This document shows positions 37,227-44,653 of a DNA stretch of 44,653 nt, in pieces; the first letter of the stretch is position 1, and each line of letters opens with the position of its first letter. Position numbers and translations under genes: made by a program. Under the pieces are notes generated by a model, which was not told the origin of the DNA, did no database searches, and saw only the letters and a program-made list of their open reading frames with translations. The DNA is from Candidatus Rokuibacteriota bacterium (GTDB lineage Bacteria > Methylomirabilota > Methylomirabilia > Rokubacteriales > CSP1-6), in assembly GCA_003220495.1 (NCBI GenBank), contig QHSP01000058.1:1-44653 (forward strand), in the 5' to 3' direction.

Positions 37227-38442
37227 GGGGAATCAGCGCCTCGAACTCGCTCCGGAACTTTTCGATGTACGAAATGTACGGTCCGACGGCGCCGTCGTAG
37301 AACGCGCAGATCGTCGTCCCGGCGCCCCGCTTGGCCACGTCGAGGATGGTGTCGAGATCCTCCTTGTGGCCGCGCCCGTCGACGATCCGGTGCACCATCT
37401 TGTAGATCCACCCGGTAGACTCTCGGCAGGGCGTGCACTGCCCGCACGACTCGTGCGCGTAGAAGCGGGCGAGGACCATGAGGGCCTCGGGAATGGATAC
37501 GCTCTCGTCCATGACCACGACCCCGGCCGAGCCGATCATGGAGCCAGCGGCCTTGAGCCCGTCCACATCCATGGCGACGTCGATTTCGTCGGCGGTCAGG
37601 ATGGCGGCCGAGCCCCCACCGGGCACGACCGCCTTCAGCCGACCGGTGCCGCTGACGCCGCCGGCCGTTTCGATCAACCGCCGGAGGGTGATCGACACCG
37701 ACGCCTCGTACACCGCGGGCTTCTTCACCCGGCCGGACACCGAGTACATGCGCGTGCCGCCTTGCGTCTTGGTGCCGAGCCCCGCGAACCACTCCGCGCC
37801 GCGGGTGATGATCGGTGGCACGCAGCAGAGCGTCTCCACGTTGTTGACGATCGTCGGCTGTCCGAACGCGCCCTTGATAGCCGGAAACGGGGGCTTGATC
37901 TTCGGCCAGCCCTTCTTGCCCTCGAGCGACGAGAGCAGTCCGGTCTCCTCGCCGCAGATGTAGGCTCCAGCGCCCCGGTGGACGATGACGTCGAAGCCCC
38001 GGCCCAGCAGACCGGCATCATAGGCTTCCTGCACCGCCGCGCTGAAGCGGCGCCAGGGCTGCACGTATTCGCCGCGGATGTAGACGAAGCCCAGCGTGCA
38101 ACGGATGGCGCGCGCCGCGATCAGCATGCCCTCGATCAGCGCGTGCGGATCGCGCTCGAGCAGGTACCGGTCCTTGAAGGTGCCGGGCTCACCTTCGTCG
38201 GCGTTGACGACGAGGTAGACCGGACCCGTGTGGGTCTTGGGGATGAACGACCACTTCATCCCAGTCGGGAACCCGGCGCCGCCCAGGCCGCGGAGGTTGG
38301 CCTTCTTCACCGCCTCGGTGATGGCCGCCGGCTCCATCTCCCGGGCCTTGTCCCAGGCCGCGTACCCGCCATTCGCCCGATACGCGTTGAGCGTGTGCGA
38401 GTCCGGGTGCGAGAAGTTCCGCATCAGGACAATCTCGGCCAT
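37219..38442 (-). CDS. nuoF: NADH-quinone oxidoreductase subunit F (NADH-binding)
   Basis: 407-residue flavoprotein subunit that takes electrons from NADH. The FMN/NADH glycine-rich motif GLGGAGFPTGMKW, the ICGEETGLLSSLEG segment and the 4Fe-4S ligand group ESCGQCTPCREST are all present. Start ATG 38442 overlaps the nuoE stop by one base (TGATG). This is the entry point for NADH produced by the Lpd subunit encoded at the operon's end. Confidence 0.96.
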   Translation of the reverse strand: MAEIVLMRNFSHPDSHTLNAYRANGGYAAWDKAREMEPAAITEAVKKANLRGLGGAGFPTGMKWSFIPKTHTGPVYLVVNADEGEPGTFKDRYLLERDPHALIEGMLIAARAIRCTLGFVYIRGEYVQPWRRFSAAVQEAYDAGLLGRGFDVIVHRGAGAYICGEETGLLSSLEGKKGWPKIKPPFPAIKGAFGQPTIVNNVETLCCVPPIITRGAEWFAGLGTKTQGGTRMYSVSGRVKKPAVYEASVSITLRRLIETAGGVSGTGRLKAVVPGGGSAAILTADEIDVAMDVDGLKAAGSMIGSAGVVVMDESVSIPEALMVLARFYAHESCGQCTPCRESTGWIYKMVHRIVDGRGHKEDLDTILDVAKRGAGTTICAFYDGAVGPYISYIEKFRSEFEALIPHA

Positions 38443-38984
38443 CAGCGAAGCCCCTCGAGAAGGCGGTCGATTTTCTCCGGCGTGAGATTCAGCTCGTAGC
38501 GGTCGTCCACCTGCGCCATCGGCGCCGCCTCGCAGGCGCAGAGGCACTCGACGGTGAGGAACGTCACCCGCCCGTCCTCGGTGGTCGCACCCGGATCGAT
38601 CCCGAGCTTGTCCTTCAGGTGGGCGATGATCCCCGGCGCGCCGGCAAGATGGCAGGAGAGGTTGTGGCACACCGCGACCACGTGGCGACCTGGCCGCTCG
38701 CGGAAGTAGAGCGTGTAGAAGGTGACGACCTCGTGCACGTGGGCCGGCGAGAGATCGAAGAGCGTGGCGACGTATTCCTCGGCCTCGAGCGAGATGTAGC
38801 CGAAGGTCTCCTGCGCCATGTGGAGCACGGGCAGCAGCGCGCCGCGCGCGTCGGGATAGAGCGACTGGAGCCGGCGGACCTCGCCGAGCTGCGCCTCTGA
38901 AAAGCTGATTGTCGTCGCGGGGTCCGAGAGGCCGGCTCGGACCGCGGATGCCCGGTTCGAGGTGCTCGGCTGGCCGTGGCTCAT
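38442..38984 (-). CDS. nuoE: NADH-quinone oxidoreductase subunit E (2Fe-2S)
   Basis: 180-residue thioredoxin-like 2Fe-2S protein: ligands are in VCHNLSC and ECLCAC (C-x4-C and C-x3-C spacing with one extra Cys). Start ATG 38984 (MSHGQPST) overlaps the nuoD stop as ATGA. Confidence 0.95.
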   Translation of the reverse strand: MSHGQPSTSNRASAVRAGLSDPATTISFSEAQLGEVRRLQSLYPDARGALLPVLHMAQETFGYISLEAEEYVATLFDLSPAHVHEVVTFYTLYFRERPGRHVVAVCHNLSCHLAGAPGIIAHLKDKLGIDPGATTEDGRVTFLTVECLCACEAAPMAQVDDRYELNLTPEKIDRLLEGLR

Positions 38985-40354
38985 CGATCGAGCTCTCCGC
39001 CGATCATGTTCACCGAGCCGAACGTCGGGATCATGTCGGCCACCATCTCGCCGACGATCATCCGGTGCAGCGCCGCGAGCGGTGGCAGGCACGGCGGGCG
39101 GCACCGGACCCGATAGGGCCGGTCCGAGCCGTCGGAGACCACATAGAACCCGAGCTCACCGTTGGCACCCTCCACCGGGAAGTACGCCTCGCCCGCCGGC
39201 GGCCGGATCCCGTACCCCTCCATGATCAGCATGAAGTGGTTCATCAGGCCCTCGATCGAGCCGTAGGCCGTCTCCTTCGGCGGCAGCACGACGCGCTTGT
39301 CCTCGACGTTGACCCGACCGTACGCCGCGCGCTGCTGGCCCTGGAGATTCGGCGAGAGCGTGATCGGGATCAGGAGGAGCCCTTCGGTCTTCCCCTGCTT
39401 GCCGCGGTCGACGTACGCCGCTGGATCGATCGGGCGGCCCTCGAAGTCGACGTTGATCGGACCGCTCGGGATCGCGGCGAGTGCCTGCTCGGCGATCCGC
39501 ATCGACTGCTCCATCTCGGCCATGCGCACGAGATAGCGCGAATAGTTGTCGCCGTCCTTCTGCGTCGGGATCTCGAACTCCAGACGGTCGTAGACGTAGT
39601 AGGGCTGGGCGCGGCGGACGTCGTACGGCACGCCGACGGCCCGCAGGAGCGGTCCGGTGATCGCGTAGCCGACGGTCTCCTCGCGCGAGAGCGCGCCGAC
39701 GCCCACCATGCGGTCCATGAAGATGCGGTTACCGGTCAGCAGGCGATGCACCTCGTCGAGGACCTCGCGCGTCTGCTTGAAGGCGTGCAGCGTCTTGTCG
39801 GCAAACCCCTCGGGCAGGTCGGCCTTGACGCCGCCCACGCGGCCGTACGAGATCGTCAGCCGCGCGCCGGTCACGTCCTCGACCAGCTCCCACAGGAACT
39901 CGCGCGCCTTGATCATGTAGAGGAAGACCGTGAAGGCGCCGAGCTCCATGGCCGAGGCGCCCACGCACGTGAGGTGGTCGCAGATCCGCGAGATCTCGGA
40001 CATGATCACGCGGATGTACTTGCACCGCTCGGTCACGTCGATGTCGAGGAGCTTCTCGACCGCGGAGGCGTACCCGAAGTTGTTGATCAGCGGTGATACG
40101 TAGTTGAGCCGGTCGGTGAACGGGATCGCGTTGTTCCAGCCACCCTGCTCGCAATCCTTCTCGAAGGCGCGGTGCAGATAGCCGATCTCGACGTCCGCCT
40201 TCACGAGCGTCTCGCCGTCGAGCTCGGTGACGATCCGAATGATCCCGTGCATCGCCGGGTGGGCCGGCCCGACGCCGACGTGCAGGTTCTGCGGACCGCC
40301 GCCGGTGCCGCTCCCTTCGCCGAGCATGAACTCGCGCCGCGTCGTCTGGGCCAT
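38981..40354 (-). CDS. nuoD: NADH-quinone oxidoreductase subunit D
   Basis: 457-residue subunit near the quinone site, homologous to hydrogenase large subunits. Conserved blocks are VGPAHPAMHGIIRI at the N-terminus, RSPSEW-like EYLHRAFEK, INNFGYASAVEKLL and the region ending DMIPTFGSVNMIGGELDR. NuoC and NuoD are separate proteins here, not fused as in E. coli. Confidence 0.96.
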   Translation of the reverse strand: MAQTTRREFMLGEGSGTGGGPQNLHVGVGPAHPAMHGIIRIVTELDGETLVKADVEIGYLHRAFEKDCEQGGWNNAIPFTDRLNYVSPLINNFGYASAVEKLLDIDVTERCKYIRVIMSEISRICDHLTCVGASAMELGAFTVFLYMIKAREFLWELVEDVTGARLTISYGRVGGVKADLPEGFADKTLHAFKQTREVLDEVHRLLTGNRIFMDRMVGVGALSREETVGYAITGPLLRAVGVPYDVRRAQPYYVYDRLEFEIPTQKDGDNYSRYLVRMAEMEQSMRIAEQALAAIPSGPINVDFEGRPIDPAAYVDRGKQGKTEGLLLIPITLSPNLQGQQRAAYGRVNVEDKRVVLPPKETAYGSIEGLMNHFMLIMEGYGIRPPAGEAYFPVEGANGELGFYVVSDGSDRPYRVRCRPPCLPPLAALHRMIVGEMVADMIPTFGSVNMIGGELDR

Positions 40355-40360
40355 CGCCCT

Positions 40361-40849
40361 CTAGCTCGCGGGTCCGATGAGAGGCTGACGTCGGTTGATC
40401 GGATAGTCCTTGCGCAACGGATGGCCTACGAACTCTTCGTAGAGGAGGAGTCGGCGAAGGTCCGGGTGCCCGTCGAAGCGCACGCCGAACATGTCCCAGA
40501 CCTCGCGCTCGAGCCAGTTCGCGATGGGCCAGAGGGTCATGGCGGTGGGCACGTGGGCGTCGTCCTCGTCCACTCGGACCTTCAGCCGCAGCCGATGGTT
40601 CCGGGCGATCGAATAGAGGTGATAGACGACCTCGAAGCGCGGGCCGTCCTCGCGGCCGGGAAACTTCTGGTAGTCGACCGCCGTGAGATCCATGAGCACG
40701 TCGAACGCCAGCGCCGCCTCGTGGCGGCAGTGGGCCAGCACGGCGAGGAGCGCGTCGCGCGCCACGACCGCCGTCAGGTCCCCTCGATGCTCGTCCGTCT
40801 CGACGATGGCGTCGCCGAACCGCCGCCGGAGCTCGTCGAGAATCGCCAC
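40361..40849 (-). CDS. nuoC: NADH-quinone oxidoreductase subunit C
   Basis: 162-residue subunit of the peripheral arm, with the family motif WPIANWLEREVWDMFGVRFDGHPDLRRLL, then DYPINRRQP at the end. Start is GTG 40849, four bases after nuoB. Confidence 0.95.
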   Translation of the reverse strand: MAILDELRRRFGDAIVETDEHRGDLTAVVARDALLAVLAHCRHEAALAFDVLMDLTAVDYQKFPGREDGPRFEVVYHLYSIARNHRLRLKVRVDEDDAHVPTAMTLWPIANWLEREVWDMFGVRFDGHPDLRRLLLYEEFVGHPLRKDYPINRRQPLIGPAS

Positions 40850-40853
40850 GCGC

Positions 40854-41312
40854 TCAGTACCTCTGCACCTGCGCGGTGATCTTGTCCTGGAGCTTCATGA
40901 GCCCGTCGATCACCGACTCGGGGCGGGGCGGGCAGCCCGGGATGTAGATGTCGACCGGGATGATCGTATCGATGCCCATGACCGTGGCGTAGTTGTCGTA
41001 GAAGCCGCCCGTGCACGTGCAGACACCGAAGGCGACGACCCACTTGGGCTCGGTCATCTGGTCGTAGATGCGCTTGAGGACGGGCGCCATTTTGTGGCTG
41101 ATCGTTCCGACGACGAACAAGACGTCGGCCTGTCGCGGCGAGAATCGCGGGAGCCCCGCGCCGAAGCGGTCGATGTCGTAGTGCGAGCACGCCGTCGCCA
41201 TGTACTCCATGCCGCAGCACGCGGTCACGAACGGGTACTGGAAGATCGAATACTTCCGCGCCCACCCGATGGCCTCGTCGAGCTTGCTCGTGAAGAAGCC
41301 GCCTACTCCCAT
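40854..41312 (-). CDS. nuoB: NADH-quinone oxidoreductase subunit B (N2 cluster)
   Basis: 152-residue subunit that holds the terminal N2 4Fe-4S cluster. The vicinal cysteines are in TACCGMEYM, with further ligands in GVCTCTGGF and PGCPPRPE. Start ATG 41312 overlaps the end of nuoA by 10 bases. Confidence 0.96.
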   Translation of the reverse strand: MGVGGFFTSKLDEAIGWARKYSIFQYPFVTACCGMEYMATACSHYDIDRFGAGLPRFSPRQADVLFVVGTISHKMAPVLKRIYDQMTEPKWVVAFGVCTCTGGFYDNYATVMGIDTIIPVDIYIPGCPPRPESVIDGLMKLQDKITAQVQRY

Positions 41313-41653
41313 TCGAGGCCCCCCTTGCGCCAGATGTACGCGAACCCGAGCATCAGGATGCCCAGGAACACGAGCATCTCGACGAAGCCGAACCAGCCGA
41401 GCTGCCGGTAGAGCATGGCCCACGGCCAGATGAACAGGAGCTCGATGTCGATCAGGATGAAGAAGATCGCGACCGTCGAGAACTTGATGGCGAAGCGCCC
41501 TTCCGCGATCTCGATCGGATCTTTGCCGCACTCGAACGGCTCGGCCTTCACCGGCGTGAGCCGCCGAGGCGCGAGCAGGCTCGGGAGGAGCACGAGCGCC
41601 CCGGCGACCAGCGCCGAGATGGCGAAGACCATGAGCATCGGCGCGTACGTCAT
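41303..41653 (-). CDS. nuoA: NADH-quinone oxidoreductase subunit A
   Basis: 116-residue subunit with three membrane helices and the typical loop KAEPFECGKDP. Start ATG 41653 overlaps the lipA stop by four bases (ATGA), tying Complex I to lipoyl synthase translationally. Confidence 0.95.
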   Translation of the reverse strand: MTYAPMLMVFAISALVAGALVLLPSLLAPRRLTPVKAEPFECGKDPIEIAEGRFAIKFSTVAIFFILIDIELLFIWPWAMLYRQLGWFGFVEMLVFLGILMLGFAYIWRKGGLEWE

Positions 41654-42594
41654 GGCTTGCCGGCCCCGGCTTCGTCGGCCTGGCGCTTGGCGTGATAGGA
41701 GCTTCGAACGAGCGGTCCGGACTCGACGTGACTGAAGCCGAGCTCGCGTCCGACCGTCGCCAGCTCGGCGAACTCGTCGGGGTGATAGTACTTCTCGACG
41801 GGCAAGTGGCTCGCCGAGGGCCGCAGATATTGCCCGAGCGTCAGGATGGCCACGTCGACGTCGCGCAGATCGCGCAGCGTGGCCACGAGCTCGTCGCGCG
41901 TCTCGCCGAGCCCCAGGATGATCCCGGACTTCCGCGGCAGCGCCGGGGCGACCGCCCGCGCGTGACGAAAAAGCCCCAGCGTGCGCTCGTAGCGACCGCC
42001 GTGTCGTGCCACCTTGTAGAGCCGCGGCACCGTCTCGGTGTTGTGGTTCAGGATGTCAGGGGCGGCCGCGATGACGGTCTCCAGCGACGCCGAGCTGCCC
42101 TGGAAGTCCGGGATGAGCACCTCGATCCGGCAGCGCGGAGCGTGGCGCCGCACGGCGCGAACCGTCGCCGCCCAGTGGGCGGCGCCGCCGTCGGCCAGAT
42201 CGTCGCGGTTCACCGACGTGATCACGACGTGCTCCAGGCCCAGATCGCCGACGGCCCGGCCGATCCGCTCGGGCTCCTCGCGGTCCTCCCAGACGGGCTT
42301 GCCGTGCGCGACGGCGCAGTAGCCGCAGTTGCGCGTGCAGACGTCGCCCAGGATCATGAAGGTCGCGGTCGCCTCTTCCCAGCACTCGCCGATGTTCGGA
42401 CAGTGGGCTTCCTCGCAGACCGTGTGGAGGTTCCACTCGCGCAGACGGCCCTTGAGCCGCACGTAGTTCGGGCCGCCGGGCGCCCGCACCTTGAGCCACG
42501 CCGGCTTTCGACCCAGTTGCGAATGATTGTCGGGCTGGATCACCGGAAGTGATTGCATCATGAGCAGCCGTTCAGTTCGCTCCAACCGGGCCAT
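41650..42594 (-). CDS. lipA: Lipoyl synthase
   Basis: Radical SAM enzyme that inserts two sulfurs into protein-bound octanoyl groups. The 314-residue protein has the auxiliary cluster ligands C60, C65 and C71 (CEEAHCPNIGEC), the radical SAM motif CTRNCGYC (C86, C90, C93) and the C-terminal RSSYHA whose Ser binds the auxiliary cluster. Start is uncertain: ATG 42594 is given, but an extended -10 (TGGCATAAT, 42601-42593) overlaps it, so a start at TTG 42585 or ATG 42561 may be used. No LipB octanoyltransferase is seen nearby. Its product would be attached to PdhC, encoded later in the operon. Confidence 0.94.
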   Translation of the reverse strand: MARLERTERLLMMQSLPVIQPDNHSQLGRKPAWLKVRAPGGPNYVRLKGRLREWNLHTVCEEAHCPNIGECWEEATATFMILGDVCTRNCGYCAVAHGKPVWEDREEPERIGRAVGDLGLEHVVITSVNRDDLADGGAAHWAATVRAVRRHAPRCRIEVLIPDFQGSSASLETVIAAAPDILNHNTETVPRLYKVARHGGRYERTLGLFRHARAVAPALPRKSGIILGLGETRDELVATLRDLRDVDVAILTLGQYLRPSASHLPVEKYYHPDEFAELATVGRELGFSHVESGPLVRSSYHAKRQADEAGAGKP

Positions 42595-42601
42595 TATGCC
42601 A
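42593..42601 (-). promoter_or_regulatory. Extended -10 before lipA
   Basis: The minus strand reads TGGCATAAT (42601-42593), five of six in the -10 plus the upstream TG. It would start the lipA-nuo-pdh transcript around 42586. No -35 is evident at 17 bases, which is compatible with an extended -10 promoter. Confidence 0.4.
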
Positions 42602-42621
42602 TACGGACCTTCGTCCAGTGG

Positions 42622-42719
42622 CTGGGGGACCCCGGACCCAGGGCCTTCCGAGGCTCAGCGCACGCGTCAGCCTCGGGGCGAGCGGCTATCCGGCCTCCGC
42701 GCGGGGCCTCGAAGCCCCG
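42622..42719 (-). other. Cluster of GC-rich hairpins before the lipA operon
   Basis: The 130-base gap between lipA and the fibronectin-domain gene holds three inverted repeats: CTGGG/CCCAG (42622-42641), a perfect 8-bp CCGAGGCT/AGCCTCGG (42648-42676) and CGGGGC/GCCCCG (42702-42719). None has a T-run on either strand, so they are not textbook intrinsic terminators; they may attenuate read-through from the upstream gene or simply be GC-rich structure. Confidence 0.35.
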
Positions 42720-42731
42720 GCGATGAGGTAA

Positions 42732-43103
42732 TCACCGAGGGCTGCGGGCTCTGGCGCTCGCCACGGCCGAGCAGTCACTCTCCGCGCCGTTCGCGCTCAC
42801 GGCGGTGACCGCGACATAGTAGAGCTCGCCGGCCTTCAGGTTCGTCAGCTTCGTGCTCATCTCGCGAGGGCTTCCCGGGGTTGAAGGGATCGTGAGAAAG
42901 GGCCCACCAGGACACGGGCCCGTCGTCGTGCCGTAGTAGACACGGTAGGACACGATGCTGGTCAATGCACTTCCGTCGACATTCTTGGTGGGGGGCGTCC
43001 ACGACAGGTCGAGCACGCCACTCGTTGCCGCGGCGCAGGCGCTCAGCCTCAGAAAGGCCACCAGCAGCGCGCCGCGCGCGAGCCGCACGAAAGACCTGTT
43101 CAC
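42732..43103 (-). CDS. Small lipoprotein with one fibronectin type III domain
   Basis: 123-residue protein. The N-terminus (1-23, ending LSAC) fits a lipoprotein signal. Residues ~30-120 form a fibronectin type III fold: LDLSWTPP start, YRVYYGT, TNLKAGELYYVAVTAV. Such domains bind surfaces or sugars; no function can be given. Start GTG 43103. It lies 32 bases downstream of tRNA-Leu with no terminator between, so may share its transcript. Confidence 0.75.
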   Translation of the reverse strand: MNRSFVRLARGALLVAFLRLSACAAATSGVLDLSWTPPTKNVDGSALTSIVSYRVYYGTTTGPCPGGPFLTIPSTPGSPREMSTKLTNLKAGELYYVAVTAVSANGAESDCSAVASARARSPR

Positions 43104-43135
43104 GATGTCATGGGCTGGTTCGAGCGTGCAGAGAT

Positions 43136-43220
<85 letters not shown>

Positions 43221-43235
43221 GCGGTGCGAGGCCGA

Positions 43236-43264
43236 AGTATAACGCTATCGCGCACGACTGACAA
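43236..43264 (-). promoter_or_regulatory. Promoter of tRNA-Leu
   Basis: TTGTCA (43264-43259), 17 bases and TATACT (43241-43236) on the minus strand point to a start about 9 bases before the tRNA 5' end. The -35 and most of the spacer lie inside the end of the upstream permease gene. Confidence 0.7.
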
Positions 43265-44105
43265 TTCGACCGACGCTCTGGCGAAGACGCGGGTCGAGCG
43301 CGTCACGAATCCCTTCACCGAGGAGGTTGTACGACAGCACCGTGACGAGGATCGCGACGCCCGGATAGACCGAGAGCCACCAGCCGATCTCGATCGCGTC
43401 CTTGCCTTCGTTCAGAATGTTGCCCCAGGTCGCGTGCGGCGGCTGGACGCCGAGCCCGAGGAAGGAGAGGCCGGACTCGGTGAGGATCGCGGCCGGGATG
43501 CCGAGGGTCATCGCCACGAGCACCGGACCGATCGCGTTCGGCAAGATGTGGCGCCAGATCGTGCGGAAGGAGCTCGCGCCGATCGAGTGTGACCAGAGCA
43601 CGAACTCCCGTTCCTTCAGTGAGAGGAACTCGGCGCGGACGAGGCGGGCCACGCTCATCCAGCCGGTGAGGCCGATCACCGTCATGATCGTCCAGATCGA
43701 CGGTCGCAGGAACGCGAGCACGGCCAGGAGCAGGAACAGACGCGGGAAGACCAGCATGAGATCGACGAGGCGCATCACCATCGCGTCGATCGTCCCGCCG
43801 TGGTATCCGGCCGCCGCCCCGAGCGCGATCCCGATCATCGTCGCGATCCCGACCGACACGAAACCGACCGCCAGCGAGACGCGCGAGCCGTAGAGCATGC
43901 GTGAGAGGACGTCACGGCCGAGCTGATCGGTTCCGAGCGGATGGGCCCGTGAGGGACCATCGAGGATCTTGCGCACGTCCGGCCGGTTCGGATCCCACGG
44001 CGAGATCCTCGGCGCCAGCGCGGCCAGCACCACCAGGATGACGACAACGATCCCGCCGATCAGCGCAAGCCTATTTCGGCGAAACGCCCGCCAGAAACCC
44101 CTCAC
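43245..44105 (-). CDS. ABC transporter permease, DppC/OppC type
   Basis: 286-residue inner-membrane permease with a first helix near 15-35, the DppC-type segment [21 protein letters not shown], four to five further helices, and the EAA-type loop around [17 protein letters not shown] that contacts the ATPase. It works with the DppB-type protein upstream; the solute-binding protein and ATPases are outside the window, so the substrate (peptide, nickel or other) is unknown. Start is GTG 44105. Confidence 0.93.
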   Translation of the reverse strand: MRGFWRAFRRNRLALIGGIVVVILVVLAALAPRISPWDPNRPDVRKILDGPSRAHPLGTDQLGRDVLSRMLYGSRVSLAVGFVSVGIATMIGIALGAAAGYHGGTIDAMVMRLVDLMLVFPRLFLLLAVLAFLRPSIWTIMTVIGLTGWMSVARLVRAEFLSLKEREFVLWSHSIGASSFRTIWRHILPNAIGPVLVAMTLGIPAAILTESGLSFLGLGVQPPHATWGNILNEGKDAIEIGWWLSVYPGVAILVTVLSYNLLGEGIRDALDPRLRQSVGRIVSRAR

Positions 44106-44109
44106 GCGC

Positions 44110-44653
44110 TCACCGGCGGCCCCGACGCGCGGCCACCCGGATCCGTGGGTCGACCAGGCTGTAAGTGAGGTCGGCGATCAGGTTGGCGACCAGGGTGAGC
44201 GTCGCGACGATGACGAGGTTGCCCATGATCACGGGGTAGTCGCGCTCGAAGACCGCCTGGACCATGAGCTGCCCCATGCCGGGAATCGCGAAGATCGACT
44301 CCACGATCACGCTGCCGCCGATGAGGCCCGGCAACGAGAGCCCGAGGACCGTGACGATCGGCAGCAAGGCGTTCCGGAGCGCGTGCTTGCCGATCACGAC
44401 GCCTTCGGAGAGCCCCTTGGCCCGCGCCGACTGGATGTAGTCCTGCCGCACCACCTCGAGCATCGCCTGGCGCATATAGCGCGAGAAGCCGGCCAGCCCA
44501 CCGAACGTGGCGACCAGGATCGGCAGGGCCAGGTGCGCCGCGAAGTCCCACTGCTGGGCCCAGAAGGCGAGGTACTCCCACGTCGGCGAGCGCAGGCCCG
44601 AGATCGGGAGCCAGCCGAGCTGGACACCGAAGAGGATCATGAGCATGAGCGCC
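44110..44653 (-). CDS. ABC transporter permease, DppB/OppB type (5' end cut by window)
   Basis: Partial gene; the 5' end lies beyond the window. The visible 180 or so residues match the C-terminal two thirds of DppB-type permeases: helices in [13 protein letters not shown] and [17 protein letters not shown], the EAA loop [23 protein letters not shown], and the ending [10 protein letters not shown]. Four bases separate its stop from the DppC-type start. Confidence 0.92.
   Translation of the reverse strand, partial: ALMLMILFGVQLGWLPISGLRSPTWEYLAFWAQQWDFAAHLALPILVATFGGLAGFSRYMRQAMLEVVRQDYIQSARAKGLSEGVVIGKHALRNALLPIVTVLGLSLPGLIGGSVIVESIFAIPGMGQLMVQAVFERDYPVIMGNLVIVATLTLVANLIADLTYSLVDPRIRVAARRGRR

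Overview
This is a GC-rich chromosomal window from a Gram-negative bacterium: it encodes two outer-membrane porins, several lipoprotein-type exported proteins and a bifunctional penicillin-binding protein. A partial 16S rRNA gene lies at the left edge. That 16S start, the two porins and the general gene style remind me of the NC10/Rokubacteria (Methylomirabilota) lineage, but this is inference from memory. The 16S fragment should be searched before it is relied on. I see no insertion sequence, phage gene, CRISPR array or integron, and nearly all of the window is chromosomal core.

Layout. 1-435: 5' end of an rRNA operon (minus strand) with its leader, boxA and a strong sigma70-type promoter. 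436-1686: tyrS, just upstream of that promoter. 1771-3978: a class A penicillin-binding protein, the first of few plus-strand genes. 3959-11832: a seven-gene minus-strand operon hisS-aspS-phoH-ybeY-era-recO-glyS in which every junction overlaps. 11953-18215: an exported repeat protein, two tandem porins and a TPR lipoprotein. 18246-18590: a small FmdB-type zinc-ribbon gene. 18541-25049: an operon with a carboxyltransferase, the catalytic half of methylmalonyl-CoA mutase, two exported proteins, a polyprenyl diphosphate synthase and a SAM hydrolase. 25075-26357: three small membrane-associated proteins (DUF948-, YtxH- and DUF4337-like). 26379-28460: a TMTC-like membrane protein with TPR repeats.

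28515-42594 is the most coherent block: lipA-nuoABCDEFGHIJK-pdhA-pdhB-pdhC-lpdA, sixteen genes on one strand with gaps of 12 bases or less, many of them overlapping. LipA makes the lipoyl group that PdhC carries, the pyruvate dehydrogenase complex makes NADH through Lpd, and Complex I oxidises that NADH. The operon therefore joins cofactor maturation, NADH production and NADH oxidation. nuoL, nuoM and nuoN, the large antiporter-like subunits, are not here; the pdh genes sit where they would be expected. 42732-44653: a small fibronectin type III lipoprotein, tRNA-Leu(GAG) with its own promoter, and two permease genes of a dipeptide/oligopeptide-type ABC transporter, the second cut by the window end.

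Three exported proteins (11953-13806, 20359-21084, 21113-21928) share a module resembling the C-terminal domain of FlgT, and two of them add a second shared region. They are the best candidates for an undescribed envelope system, although nothing here shows what it does. Several divergently transcribed genes have a -10 element only 7-10 bases from the start codon, which suggests leaderless transcripts. One of these promoters, at 25059-25066, appears to be shared by both strands.
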